Positions 31,965 to 41,679 of a DNA stretch of 51,048 bases are shown here, one piece after another. Every line of letters starts with the position of its first letter. Positions within the stretch are counted from its first letter, which is position 1. The translations under genes were made by a program, and so were the position numbers. Source of the DNA: a virus; IMG/VR virus record IMGVR_UViG_3300005099_000077, positions 1 through 51,048 of that record, one strand, 5' to 3'. A model generated the notes under the pieces. The model was not told the DNA's origin and ran no database searches. It saw only the letters and a program-made list of their open reading frames with translations.

Positions 31965-32345
31965 ATGGCCAAAAAGAAACAATCACTTCCGGTTTTAATT
32001 GTTACTCAGGGGCGAATGCTCAAGGTCGAAATCGGGCCTCGCACAGATGAACACGCTTATCCTCTTTATCTTCAGTTCTTCCCTTGGGATGTTCCGAACC
32101 CCAGGGAGGGTATCCAGTGGTGTCAGATGTCATTGACGCCACAAGAGTATGCGAAGCTCATAGAGGGGCGCGAGGTCTACCCCGGCTTTGAGACGTATGA
32201 CAAGATGGTCGAGACTTTATTGTCTCGCCCGGAGTATTTGTGCGCGTGCATCATCTGCGGTAAAATGTTTGAATCGCTAGATGACTTGCGCGAGCACTGG
32301 AAATCGCACGAAGCTTTAATTCAGGCTTTGAAAACCACGGAGTAG
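31965..32345 (+). CDS. C2H2 zinc-finger protein, 126 aa
   Basis: ATG 31965 (MAKKKQSLPV) follows GGAGGGAAAG. The C-terminal part has CIICGKMFESLDDLREHWKSH, a textbook C2H2 finger (CxxC, Phe, Leu, HxxxxH). The N-terminal 80 residues are beta-rich and unassigned. A zinc finger in the structural block is unusual; it could bind DNA in the head or regulate late expression. Confidence 0.7.
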   Translation: MAKKKQSLPVLIVTQGRMLKVEIGPRTDEHAYPLYLQFFPWDVPNPREGIQWCQMSLTPQEYAKLIEGREVYPGFETYDKMVETLLSRPEYLCACIICGKMFESLDDLREHWKSHEALIQALKTTE

Positions 32346-32357
32346 TGAGGGAGAAAA

Positions 32358-32690
32358 ATGGCTGTGACAAATCTAGATACGCTTAGTCCCCTGAAGGGTA
32401 GAGTAATTATAGATAGCAACGGCATTCGACTGGCTGCCGGGGCGTGTACCGTCTACCGGCTTGTCGTCCGTGCTAAGGCTTTGGCAAGCGGTTCTGCTAC
32501 TCTGAAGATTTATGACGCCACGTCCATCACCGGCACGCCGGTTATGACGTGGGTGACCAACAAAGCGGGCGCAATCTTAAAGGTGCGCTTCCCCGCTAAT
32601 GGTCACAAGTTCGCCAACGGCCTGCTGTTTGTGTCGGCCAATTCAGGCGAGGAGTTTGAGCTTCTGGACATCTTTGCCGTTCAACCATAA
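32358..32690 (+). CDS. Beta-sandwich structural protein, paralogue of 16155 gene, 110 aa
   Basis: Start follows GAGGGAG. Beta-rich with SATLKIYDATSITGT, matching the paralogue at 16155-16481. Likely a small virion surface or connector protein from its place between decoration and adaptor genes. Confidence 0.65.
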   Translation: MAVTNLDTLSPLKGRVIIDSNGIRLAAGACTVYRLVVRAKALASGSATLKIYDATSITGTPVMTWVTNKAGAILKVRFPANGHKFANGLLFVSANSGEEFELLDIFAVQP

Positions 32691-32703
32691 TCGGAGGTGA
32701 CAA

Positions 32704-33504
32704 ATGAGGGCACGCCCAAGGACGCTGGCCCAACTGGTTGCCACCCTTGGAAAACGCCTGGAGGACACGGCACATCAGCGTTGGCCGCAGGAGGAAAAGG
32801 AGGAGGCTATAAATAAAGCCATCCAGCTTGCCTGGCCCTCCTGGTACGATGTCGTAATAGTCAAGGACACAACCTACGACTATCAAACCTATGAGTATGA
32901 TTTACCTTATGGGGTGGAGGACGTTTTCGCCGTCTACGTCGAACCGGCCACCCAGGGCAAATCGTGGCATCGTCTTCGGGCCTGGCACGTGGAAGGCGAT
33001 GTGCTCTTCTTGCACGAGACGTTAGGCAAAACGTATGATGGCAAGAAGATGCGTCTTGTGTGCATTACTCCTCCTTGGGAATTATTCCCGGCGGGCACGG
33101 CAGACGGCACGGATGGCTCAACCACCGAAGGGCAGTCTACCTTCACCTCGTCTAGTTCGACCTTTATTACGGATGGGGTGGAGGAAGGCGATGTCTTGTT
33201 CATTAAGTCAGGTGCTAACAAGGGAAAGTATCTAATCAAATCTGTGGACAGCGAAACACAGTTGACTATCTATGGAACTTTCCCCGCTACCGCCGATAAC
33301 CAGTCGTTTGCCGTGAACTGGAAAACTACCGTCCCCGAAGGATACATTATCCATCGTGCGGCGGCCAACCTGTTTGAGTTGTCCGGGCACAAGGGTGCAG
33401 GGCAGGATATTACGGAAGATATGGAATGGGCGCAATACCACGCACAGATGGCTGAATACATTATGGAAAGGCAACAGCGCCCGTTCCCGCCACGGAGAGA
33501 CTAA
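32704..33504 (+). CDS. Head-tail adaptor candidate, 266 aa
   Basis: Start follows TCGGAGGTGAC. The N-terminal helices (RWPQEEKEEAINKAIQLAWP) and following beta part resemble adaptor proteins that sit under the portal in short-tailed phages; residues 130-215 form an inserted Gly/Thr/Ser-rich beta domain. The C-terminus is helical (HAQMAEYIMERQQRPFPP). Position before the propeller protein supports the call. Confidence 0.65.
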   Translation: MRARPRTLAQLVATLGKRLEDTAHQRWPQEEKEEAINKAIQLAWPSWYDVVIVKDTTYDYQTYEYDLPYGVEDVFAVYVEPATQGKSWHRLRAWHVEGDVLFLHETLGKTYDGKKMRLVCITPPWELFPAGTADGTDGSTTEGQSTFTSSSSTFITDGVEEGDVLFIKSGANKGKYLIKSVDSETQLTIYGTFPATADNQSFAVNWKTTVPEGYIIHRAAANLFELSGHKGAGQDITEDMEWAQYHAQMAEYIMERQQRPFPPRRD

Positions 33505-33638
33505 TGGCCAAGCGTCAACGACTTCGGATAAAAGACGTTAAGTTTCCTCATCTCCGGGATGGGGAGAAAATAGTTATCTCTGTCCCGGTGCAACAACCGA
33601 AGGAGAAAGAACGCCCCAGGCCACCCGCGCGGAGGTAA
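33504..33638 (+). CDS. Small basic hypothetical protein, 44 aa
   Basis: ATG overlaps the upstream stop (TAATG). Basic start (MAKRQRLRIKDVKFPHL), one possible strand (EKIVISVPV), and a Pro/Arg-rich tail. The GGAGGTAAG at its end is the ribosome-binding site of the next gene. Real by context; role unknown. Confidence 0.6.
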   Translation: MAKRQRLRIKDVKFPHLRDGEKIVISVPVQQPKEKERPRPPARR

Positions 33639-33639
33639 G

Positions 33640-36369
33640 ATGAGGCAAGGACACATTCTAGGGCAAGGCACGAATACGCCTACGCGCTATGCTGTCTGCT
33701 TCCAGGTGGACGCCGACAAATACCTGAAACACGTCAGCGTTCCTTTGGCCCGGCTGCCTTGCGGCGGTACAACCGAACTCAGCGTTTTACGCTGGGAGTT
33801 GCGCGAGGGCACGGCGGCAACCGTTGCTGGGCTGAATGGGTCAACCAAAATTACTGAAGGGACGTGGACGTTTAACAATGATGATGTTTGGCCCCCGTAT
33901 TGTATGATTTGGAAAACGGCGGTCTTCCCCGACCCCGTTTTATGCGAGGCCGATAAGTATTATTTCTTCGTTGTCTACTCAGGGGCAGACAGCCAAAACT
34001 TAAAATACTGTGCGGCCTGGTATGATGTTGGCTACAACACTGACGACCCTGACCTTGTTTCCTTCAAATACGAGGGGGGCTGGTCACAGATTTCCGGTTG
34101 GGACTTAGCCCTCCTCGTTAACGATGACCAGGCGGGCGTCAAGTATCACGTGGTTGTGGACGGCGTAGGTTATATGACGCCCCATAACCTGCGGAGTTAT
34201 AGCTGCCAACTTGCCTCGCAGTTTGGGGCCGGACTACGCGGCGGAATGGAGAAGCACTCCGACCTTACTTACCCCTACTCATCCTTCTCCCAGGATACCT
34301 GGAAGCACGGGATGGGGTGGGAATACTTTGAAGACCCGGAAACTATGCGTTTCGGGTGGAATCTCGACTGCCGCGTAGAACATCAGGCCATCCTTGGGCC
34401 GGAGGCCAAGCTGACGGTCACCGACACAGCCTGGCCCTATCACATCTCCGACAAAGGCAAGATGATTGGCTTGCCCTGGACGGAGAAGGGCCAGAACGTT
34501 AAGTATATTGCACAGCAGTTTTCTACCGACCAGGTTGTGCGTTACCTGACTGTGCGCGTGCGCCGCACGCCTATCGCCCACGCACATACGCCTAACCTGA
34601 AAGTCGCTTTATATAACGACAATGGAGATAAGCCTGGCACTAAAATCGCTGAAGTAGACATCACGGGAATGACGGGCTGGGCTTTGCGCTGGGAGAGGGC
34701 GGACATTGCCGATTACACTCCCAGCGGCACGGAAAAACTGTGGCTCGTTGTTTACACAGACGAGGATTTCACTCAGCCATACTTCGAGGTTGTGGCCGAC
34801 CCGGAAGCTGGATATAGTGGCGGTAAGTGTATGTATTCGGCGGATGGTACCAACTGGACAGATGTGTCTAGCGAATACAGTCTCCAATTCCTTGTCAACT
34901 GGAATTTGTGGCCCGATGAGGAGGCTTTCTTCGCCGAATACAACGGGACACTTTATGTCGCCTGTGGTGAGACTATCTGGAAATGGAGTGAAACTGACCA
35001 AAAATGGTATGGTATCAAGACATTCTCCGGGCAAGTTGCCACATCAATGATTGTCTTTGACGATAAGTTATGGGTGGCATATGGCGACGGCAAGAACGTT
35101 GCCTATTATGATGGCACAACCTGGGTGGATGACGCTGGGTATAAAGCACACATTTTCTTCATAGGAAAGGGCTACTTATGGAAATCTAATGGTGATAACA
35201 CCATCAACTATTCCAACAATGGGACAAGTTGGAGTAGCCCTATTGCTGTGGGCGACAACACGTCCAAGGTAACCGGCTTCACTTTGTTCAATGACGTGGT
35301 TGTCGTCAGCAAGGAAGACGGTTTGTGGTATATTGACGATGACTGGCTGGCCCACAGCTACTTCAGTTACGAAGACCAAAAGCACGAGACCAACGGCAAA
35401 TACATTAAAACCTGGTCGGATAACGTATACATCAACATTCTCTCTGGCCTCTGGCGCTGGACGGGCAGTTCGGTTACAATGGTTGGCCCCGACCGAAGGG
35501 CAGGCTTACCTAAAGGGTTTGAAGGCCCGGTAACTCACCTGGTTTCGGCGGCCAACTGGTTATTTGCAGCCATAGACAGCGAGGGTTCAGGCTGGTCGCA
35601 CATTCTGGCCTACAACGGCATTGGCTGGCTTCCGCTTGTTAGCGGGTTTACTCACGATACGCGCATCCGGGGAATGACCTTTACCAGCACCATAGGCAAC
35701 GAATTGCGCCTGTGGTTTATGGACGCACAGCACATTCGTTACGTGAAATTTTCGCCCACTACCGAAAACCACTACGATTGGGAGGATGCGCGCTATGAAT
35801 TCTTCGGCTTGCTGCGGACGCCTTGGTGGAATGGTGGATTGTATGCGGCTAAGAAATATTTCAACGAAGTAACCGTAGAAGCTGATGTACCAGAGGGCAC
35901 GTGGATTGACGTTTATTATCGAATCAACGGCGAAGACACACTGTATTACCTGGGGACGATTTCTCAGTATTCTGGCACTAATACCCTCCACTTTGGCGAC
36001 GAAATCGAGGCTACGAGTATTCAGTTGGAGTTTCATTTCTATACCACCGATAACACCAAGACGCCGCGCTTGCGCAGCTACAACGTGGAGTGCTTAGTGC
36101 GTCCTGAGCCTGCTTATGTCCATTCAGTTACGTTGACCATCGCCGATGACTTAGAGCTAATGGACAGAACGCATTGCACTCGCAGCGCCGAAGAATTGTT
36201 AGAACATCTTAAGATTGCAGCAGCCAAGCCCGAACCCATCTTGGTCTCCTTCCCCTGGACAACTATCCGGGGCTGGATTTCGGCCTTGGTTTGCCAGGTC
36301 AATCAGTATAAGGAACACGGCGAACCCAAATGGGAACAGTTTGTTAATCTCAGCATTGTCGAGGCATAA
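33640..36369 (+). CDS. Tail nozzle/beta-propeller protein, 909 aa
   Basis: Start follows GCGGAGGTAAG. Residues about 425-700 contain repeated strand-turn units of Kelch/YVTN type (NGTLYVACGETIWKWSETDQ, DKLWVAYGDGKNVAYYDGTT, KGYLWKSNGD, NVYINILSGLWRWTG), giving a beta-propeller. N-terminal and C-terminal regions are beta-rich. Short-tailed phages have a beta-propeller nozzle after the adaptor, which is the order seen here. A receptor-binding role is an alternative. Confidence 0.7.
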   Translation: MRQGHILGQGTNTPTRYAVCFQVDADKYLKHVSVPLARLPCGGTTELSVLRWELREGTAATVAGLNGSTKITEGTWTFNNDDVWPPYCMIWKTAVFPDPVLCEADKYYFFVVYSGADSQNLKYCAAWYDVGYNTDDPDLVSFKYEGGWSQISGWDLALLVNDDQAGVKYHVVVDGVGYMTPHNLRSYSCQLASQFGAGLRGGMEKHSDLTYPYSSFSQDTWKHGMGWEYFEDPETMRFGWNLDCRVEHQAILGPEAKLTVTDTAWPYHISDKGKMIGLPWTEKGQNVKYIAQQFSTDQVVRYLTVRVRRTPIAHAHTPNLKVALYNDNGDKPGTKIAEVDITGMTGWALRWERADIADYTPSGTEKLWLVVYTDEDFTQPYFEVVADPEAGYSGGKCMYSADGTNWTDVSSEYSLQFLVNWNLWPDEEAFFAEYNGTLYVACGETIWKWSETDQKWYGIKTFSGQVATSMIVFDDKLWVAYGDGKNVAYYDGTTWVDDAGYKAHIFFIGKGYLWKSNGDNTINYSNNGTSWSSPIAVGDNTSKVTGFTLFNDVVVVSKEDGLWYIDDDWLAHSYFSYEDQKHETNGKYIKTWSDNVYINILSGLWRWTGSSVTMVGPDRRAGLPKGFEGPVTHLVSAANWLFAAIDSEGSGWSHILAYNGIGWLPLVSGFTHDTRIRGMTFTSTIGNELRLWFMDAQHIRYVKFSPTTENHYDWEDARYEFFGLLRTPWWNGGLYAAKKYFNEVTVEADVPEGTWIDVYYRINGEDTLYYLGTISQYSGTNTLHFGDEIEATSIQLEFHFYTTDNTKTPRLRSYNVECLVRPEPAYVHSVTLTIADDLELMDRTHCTRSAEELLEHLKIAAAKPEPILVSFPWTTIRGWISALVCQVNQYKEHGEPKWEQFVNLSIVEA

Positions 36370-36878
36370 TGGACTTACCTCGTTATCCCCGGTTTAAGAA
36401 AGGCGAAAGGCCAGATATTCCTCGTGGTACTCGCCTCGCCCGCGTGGGCCTGACCGAACGGGAAGCGTTATCGGCAGGGCCGTTTGAAGCCTCTGCCGCT
36501 GAAAGGGCAGTCTATGGCTGGCTTCAACGTCATAACATCCCGTTCGCATTTCAGGTTCCGGTGATGGGCGGGCGTTTGATTCCTGGCGGGGCTGTCCTGG
36601 ACTTTGTGATTTATCTCTCCCTTCCTCCCCTCGTCATCCGCGTTCAGTCATACTGGCATACTGACCCCGCCCAGGTAGAACTCGACGCCCTCCAAAAGGC
36701 CGTGCTTGAACGGGAGGGCTTTAGGGTCGAGGACATTTGGGAATGGGAAACGATGGATTATGTCCAGATGTCCCGACGCTTGTTTGAAATCATCTTCGGC
36801 TATGTGCCCCAAACGGCACCGATGCAGAAGACCTTCAAGCCCTGTCCTTATTCTTTTGACGAGGTTTGCCCTGACTGA
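36369..36878 (+). CDS. PD-(D/E)XK-fold protein in the tail module, 169 aa
   Basis: Residues 40-125 show the Vsr/DUF559-like arrangement: SAAERAVYGWL (Glu), FQVPVMGG, GGAVLDFVIYL (Asp) then LVIRVQSYWHTD and a helix leading to a strand (EGFRVEDIW). The usual acidic-Lys pair after the Asp is replaced by RVQ, so the catalytic site may be degenerate. It sits between propeller and fibre genes with start/stop overlaps on both sides. An inactive nuclease fold used structurally, or a virion-borne nuclease, are the options. Confidence 0.6.
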   Translation: MDLPRYPRFKKGERPDIPRGTRLARVGLTEREALSAGPFEASAAERAVYGWLQRHNIPFAFQVPVMGGRLIPGGAVLDFVIYLSLPPLVIRVQSYWHTDPAQVELDALQKAVLEREGFRVEDIWEWETMDYVQMSRRLFEIIFGYVPQTAPMQKTFKPCPYSFDEVCPD

Positions 36879-39800
36879 TGGCTACGGTTTGTGACATTCT
36901 TAAAAAGCTTGAATTTCAAATTGATGATATTTACAAACGCCTGGCTGCTATTGGCGTGCGAGACACCACAGGCGAAGGGCAATTCACCGGCGCTTTGTGG
37001 GAAGTTTCTGACGACCAGATTGCCGTCTGGTCTAAAAACACTACACGTCCTCTCAGTTTCGAGGGCAGCGGCAAATGGGCGCGCCTGAAAGCGGGCCGGA
37101 TTGAGGCGTATGGTGACGCCTTTGAGTTCAAATCCGGCGCGTCAGGCGCGCGCATTCTTATAGACAGCCAGGGCTTGCGCCTGTACAGCGACACAGAAGA
37201 GACTGTTAAACTTGACGCTACTACGGGCGATGCAACCTTCAAGGGCACGATTCACGCCAGCGCAGGTGATATAGCTGGCTGGACAATTGGCGCGGACAAG
37301 TTATACAAGAACAACGCCGAACTGCGTAGCAGCGGCGAACTCGTCTTAGGGACAGGCAGCGAGATAGTCTTCCTCTCTGCTGTGAACGATACCTTCCGCC
37401 TGTGGGTTGGAGATGAAAACCCCACCGATGCCCCATTCAGCGTCCAGAAGACCGGTCATCTCTATTCCAGCAAAGGGCAAATCGGCGGTTGGACAATCGC
37501 TGAAACTTATCTACAAGGCGGTGGCATTAAGCTGGATGCAACCCAGGCTAAAATTGAGGTTGGTTCAGGTGCTAACATCGTTATTGATGGCACCAATAAG
37601 CTTATTAAAACCTCGAACTTCTCTAGCGGTATACGTGGCTGGCAAATTAACTATGACGGAAACGCTGAATTTAATAACGTCCTCTTGCGTGGTGAATTAC
37701 AAGCTACTGTCTTACGTCTGAATGTGGCCCAATGTTTGGGCAGTCTTTTCTATGTAATGCCTGCCACGAAGCTAATTGCCGATGTCAGCCCAACTGATAC
37801 TACGATTGATGTCGCCGATAACATTTTTGAAGCAGGCGATTATATTTACCTTCACCCCGCTGCTGACCGGACTGAATGGATGAAAATTACTGATAATGGG
37901 ACATCCATTAGCGGAGGCTATCGTTACTCCGTTACCCGCGATTGTGATGGTGGTGGGGCCGATAGTTTCTATAAGGATGAGGGTGTCTTAAATACCGGCC
38001 AGCGCGGAGACGGCTGGATTGCCCTTGTTGGTGGTTTTACTTACCGACCCAACCGCATAGACATTGTTAAACGCGAAGGTTTCGCTCATTATGATTGGAC
38101 AACTAAGGTCAGCCTGGGTAATTTAAGTGGACTTTCCCACCCCCGCTTTGGGTCGCTGAGTGGTTATGGTTTGTTTGCCCAAGATGGTTACTTTACGGGC
38201 AAACTCCACGCAGCTAGCGGTAATATTGCAGGTTGGGAAATTACTGCTGACCGCATTCGTGGTAGTCAAGCATACTTAATGGACAACCACAATGCGCACC
38301 CTTACCCTTCTTATGCTCTTGTTACCGTCGGGTGTTTGGGCCGCTGCCAGTTAGCTCGCTGGCTAATTGAGGGGGAAGACAGCGTTCTGTCCGAATTCTA
38401 TCACCGGACGGATGGCGTGTGGCTGCGACACTTCGATTACATTGACCGCAGCAATTGGACGTGGAGTGCGGATTGGAATGACAGTCATCGCACTACACAC
38501 GGGCAGGATGAATACGGCAGCACGGGCCGTCATATGAATGACGCCTTCGCCTATCGCTACCATTATACAACTGAACCTTACTATTGGGAATTATTGGGCT
38601 ACCAACGGTGGTGGTTTGACCAAGGTGGACACTACACCGTCTACATCGAATACAATGATGGCTATGATTATAGTGACAACGAGAAATGGTATTACGATAG
38701 TATTTTCTGCTTCCGCCACCTTGTAGCTCATTGGATTCACCACGCAAAGAATTCAAGCACGGAGAAGGCCGAAGAGTGGCATTCAGCTAAACAATTCTAT
38801 GAGACATACCCGGCAGGTACGCGCTGGGATGACTTAACGGGGCTAGACAATGCAGCTAGAGCACGAGGACTAGCCAATGTTGCTGTTCTCTATGCGACAA
38901 AATACTACTACACTAATAGCACATCTGACCGGGACGAATGCACCCAACTGATTGATGATGTTAACAACCATTATAGTGATTGGGGGCAATCATTTGGGTC
39001 GCCTCTAGCCACATACTCCTTGATTCTGGCCGCCTGGCTCATTGATAAATACGCAGGCACAAACAAGCTCAGCGATATTCAAAGCAATATGACATCTGAG
39101 CTTAATTATTGGCACGGGCAAGAGCCAGAAAGCGGCTACGTTGACGACAGCAAAGCAGAAAGCAACGCTTGGACAGCAGCAGCCCTGTATATTGGTGGCG
39201 CAGCCTACGATAACTCAACGTGGAAGGATGATGGAAAGAAGTGGGCTTACTTCACCTTCTGCTGGCCCAGCGACAGTTACGGCGGCCTAACCAATAAGCA
39301 GACCATTTACGATGATAGTTCCTATATCGAACTAATGCCCGATGGTATTATCGGGTGGAATAATACAACCAAAGAGTTCTGGATTAGTGCTGCCGATGGT
39401 AAAGGATATTTCGCGGGTGGCGATGCAATCCTTAGTGATGAAGGTATTAAATTAAAGGACACCCTGGTTATTCGTTACCAGCCCACCGGTACGGATGACG
39501 TAGATGTACGCGCCACCCTGTCCATTGTCCAACCTATCCCCACCGGGGACACCGACGGACATTATCGCGGTGTATTTGGTGTGGCCGAAAGCAATTTGGC
39601 TGATGTTAACTTCAACAAATGTTTGATTGGTGTCTTTGGTTATGCTTACCACGCCAGCCCCGGCACAGCGCACGATATTCACGGTGTTTACGCGGAGGTT
39701 AACAAAGAGGATGGTGCTGGAACAGTTGCGGAATCTGCCGCATTCTCTGCCTATTTCCTGAACAAGGGCGGAGAAGTTACCACCGGTTGGTTATTCCGTG

Positions 39801-39985
39801 GGGTGGCGTGCAGCAATGCCGGAACAATTGGGACGATGTATGGTTTGTATATCCCCACGTTGTCCGGCAATACGCGCTTTGCTATCTACACAGAAGGGCT
39901 TGATGATATTGTGCAATTCGGCGGCGAAGTGCGTATGCGCGGCGCTGATTTGCACATTAACTGGCTAAACGCACGACCACGCTGA
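36878..39985 (+). CDS. Tail fibre/tip protein with inserted helical toroid-like domain, 1035 aa
   Basis: ATG overlaps the previous stop. The N-terminal 470 residues carry repeated AGWTIGADKLY- and GGWTIAETYL-type fibre units with Gly/Asp turns. Residues about 480-800 change to a Trp/Tyr/His-rich all-helical domain (HLVAHWIHHAKNSSTEKAEE, AARARGLANVAVLYATKYYY, LATYSLILAAWLIDKYAG) like an (alpha/alpha) toroid of polysaccharide-degrading enzymes. Fibre units resume after it. The end (HINWLNARPR) is probably not the true end: the +1 frame continues into the next gene. Confidence 0.7.
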   Translation: MATVCDILKKLEFQIDDIYKRLAAIGVRDTTGEGQFTGALWEVSDDQIAVWSKNTTRPLSFEGSGKWARLKAGRIEAYGDAFEFKSGASGARILIDSQGLRLYSDTEETVKLDATTGDATFKGTIHASAGDIAGWTIGADKLYKNNAELRSSGELVLGTGSEIVFLSAVNDTFRLWVGDENPTDAPFSVQKTGHLYSSKGQIGGWTIAETYLQGGGIKLDATQAKIEVGSGANIVIDGTNKLIKTSNFSSGIRGWQINYDGNAEFNNVLLRGELQATVLRLNVAQCLGSLFYVMPATKLIADVSPTDTTIDVADNIFEAGDYIYLHPAADRTEWMKITDNGTSISGGYRYSVTRDCDGGGADSFYKDEGVLNTGQRGDGWIALVGGFTYRPNRIDIVKREGFAHYDWTTKVSLGNLSGLSHPRFGSLSGYGLFAQDGYFTGKLHAASGNIAGWEITADRIRGSQAYLMDNHNAHPYPSYALVTVGCLGRCQLARWLIEGEDSVLSEFYHRTDGVWLRHFDYIDRSNWTWSADWNDSHRTTHGQDEYGSTGRHMNDAFAYRYHYTTEPYYWELLGYQRWWFDQGGHYTVYIEYNDGYDYSDNEKWYYDSIFCFRHLVAHWIHHAKNSSTEKAEEWHSAKQFYETYPAGTRWDDLTGLDNAARARGLANVAVLYATKYYYTNSTSDRDECTQLIDDVNNHYSDWGQSFGSPLATYSLILAAWLIDKYAGTNKLSDIQSNMTSELNYWHGQEPESGYVDDSKAESNAWTAAALYIGGAAYDNSTWKDDGKKWAYFTFCWPSDSYGGLTNKQTIYDDSSYIELMPDGIIGWNNTTKEFWISAADGKGYFAGGDAILSDEGIKLKDTLVIRYQPTGTDDVDVRATLSIVQPIPTGDTDGHYRGVFGVAESNLADVNFNKCLIGVFGYAYHASPGTAHDIHGVYAEVNKEDGAGTVAESAAFSAYFLNKGGEVTTGWLFRGVACSNAGTIGTMYGLYIPTLSGNTRFAIYTEGLDDIVQFGGEVRMRGADLHINWLNARPR

Positions 39986-40130
39986 CATTCGTTTCCACGA
40001 CCAGGGCGTAGATGATTGGGCAGCCATCCGCTTCGATAACGGCCACCTCTACTGGACAGAGGACAGCGGCAATACCTGGACACAATTTGGTGGGGGAGGT
40101 GGTGGAGGCGCACCGACCGACGCCCATTAT

Positions 40131-41669
40131 GTGTTAACTCAGTCTAGCGGCGGCACATTACCAAATGAACACTTACTTCCGCAGATTGATGTCAACATCA
40201 TACCTGACGCCGACCTAACACGCGGTTTAGGTGACGCTGCCCACCGTTGGGACAGCTTACACGTTAGCCACATTTGGGGCGGTGACCAATGCGTTTTCCT
40301 GGATGACACCAACAAGCGTATTGAGTTTTACGCTGATGGCGCAACCCGTGCTTACATCAATGCTAACGCCCTTGATTTAAGTCCACTGTCTACCCCCTCA
40401 ATCTGGTTAGACGGTAACGACGAGTTCCGCTATGATAAAACCAATGACCGCTTTGTATTTTACATCGGCGGAACTGCTTGTGTATTTATTCACGCTCACG
40501 CTCTTGATTTAACTCCATTATCTACCCCCTCCATTTGGGTAGACGGTAATGATGAATTTCGTTATGACAAGTCCAATGACCGCTTTGTGACCTACATTGG
40601 TGGGACGGAAGGTTTGTATATTGGTAATGAATATATTGCCCGCGCTGGGTTAGAAGGACGTGTAGGTATTTTAGGTGGCGCAGGTTGGCGTGGTGCAGAA
40701 ATCCAAGTCTTTGGCCCATCACATCCTAACCATCCTGGCTGCTTCTATCTCGACTTCGGCGATTATGGTGCGACTGCACCTAGCGGCGCACAAGGCTACG
40801 TGCGCTATCTAAATGACAGTAGTGCGACCACTATCTTTGAGTGGTTGAGCAATCAGGTCAAGTCGCACGTTGACTTTGATGTGTCGGGCAACATCACCGT
40901 TTCTGGCACAGTGGACGGTGTGGACATCGCAGCCTTTAAATCTTCGTATGATAGTCACGTTGGGGACGCCAATGCCCACCACGAGAAGTTCACTGCCGCT
41001 GACCACGATGCACGTGACCATAGTGCTGTGGCCGATACAATTGGTCTAAATGAGTTAGGTAATAGGCAATGTGACAGCGACCAACCAATATATTGGGGCG
41101 GAAATGACCTCTACATTGTTGGTAAACAAGGCAGCCCCGATATGTTAGACTTTTATACTGCTGGTTCGCTGCGGCTACGTATTCAGGATAACGATACTGT
41201 TTCGTGTCAGAACTTCTGGCCTTCGCCTGACGGAAGCTATACGCTGGGTAAATCTAACCGGCGCTGGACAGGCATTTATGGCCAGCATTTCTACAAGGCC
41301 AGCGGGTCGAATAACTACGAGTTAGGTGTTCATTATATTGACCCGACTTACGTGGATAGAGATAACTACGATGCCAACACCTGGTATACTGAAACGGCTC
41401 CGGATTCCGTTCCCTCTGGTGCAACAGCAATTTTGGTTAAAGTCACTATCCGGGACGGTGCAGCAGGACGTTATGTTGTAATGTGCCACCCTAACCAGTC
41501 TGGCGCAACCTATTGGTATCAGACAAACTGCGTTCGCACGCAAGTCGCTAACACTTACATAGACGGTGTATTTATTGTGCCCATTGATAGTAACCGTCAG
41601 TTCAAATGGTATAAAACCGTAGCCAACGGTAGTTACTTTAAATACGGAGTGTTTGGTTACATAATGTAG
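40131..41669 (+). CDS. Tail fibre protein, distal part, 512 aa
   Basis: A GTG at 40131 without a ribosome-binding site would start it, but the frame is open from 39969 and codes HDHADIRFHDQGVDDWAAIR and a seven-Gly hinge before that point, so it is probably the continuation of the preceding fibre gene. It has two tandem 44-residue repeats (ALDLxPLSTPSIWxDGNDEF units), GGAGW turns, and a beta-rich C-terminal domain ending in KYGVFGYIM, likely the receptor-binding tip. Confidence 0.7.
   Translation: MLTQSSGGTLPNEHLLPQIDVNIIPDADLTRGLGDAAHRWDSLHVSHIWGGDQCVFLDDTNKRIEFYADGATRAYINANALDLSPLSTPSIWLDGNDEFRYDKTNDRFVFYIGGTACVFIHAHALDLTPLSTPSIWVDGNDEFRYDKSNDRFVTYIGGTEGLYIGNEYIARAGLEGRVGILGGAGWRGAEIQVFGPSHPNHPGCFYLDFGDYGATAPSGAQGYVRYLNDSSATTIFEWLSNQVKSHVDFDVSGNITVSGTVDGVDIAAFKSSYDSHVGDANAHHEKFTAADHDARDHSAVADTIGLNELGNRQCDSDQPIYWGGNDLYIVGKQGSPDMLDFYTAGSLRLRIQDNDTVSCQNFWPSPDGSYTLGKSNRRWTGIYGQHFYKASGSNNYELGVHYIDPTYVDRDNYDANTWYTETAPDSVPSGATAILVKVTIRDGAAGRYVVMCHPNQSGATYWYQTNCVRTQVANTYIDGVFIVPIDSNRQFKWYKTVANGSYFKYGVFGYIM
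40371..40634 (+). repeat. Tandem 132-bp coding repeat in the fibre
   Basis: Two successive 132-base units start at 40371 and 40503 with CTTGATTTAA. They encode near-identical 44-residue blocks (PLSTPSIW, DGNDEFRYDK, NDRFV, YIGGT). Third-position differences show the duplication is not recent. A weaker related unit precedes them. Confidence 0.7.
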
Positions 41670-41679
41670 GAGGAGGGAA

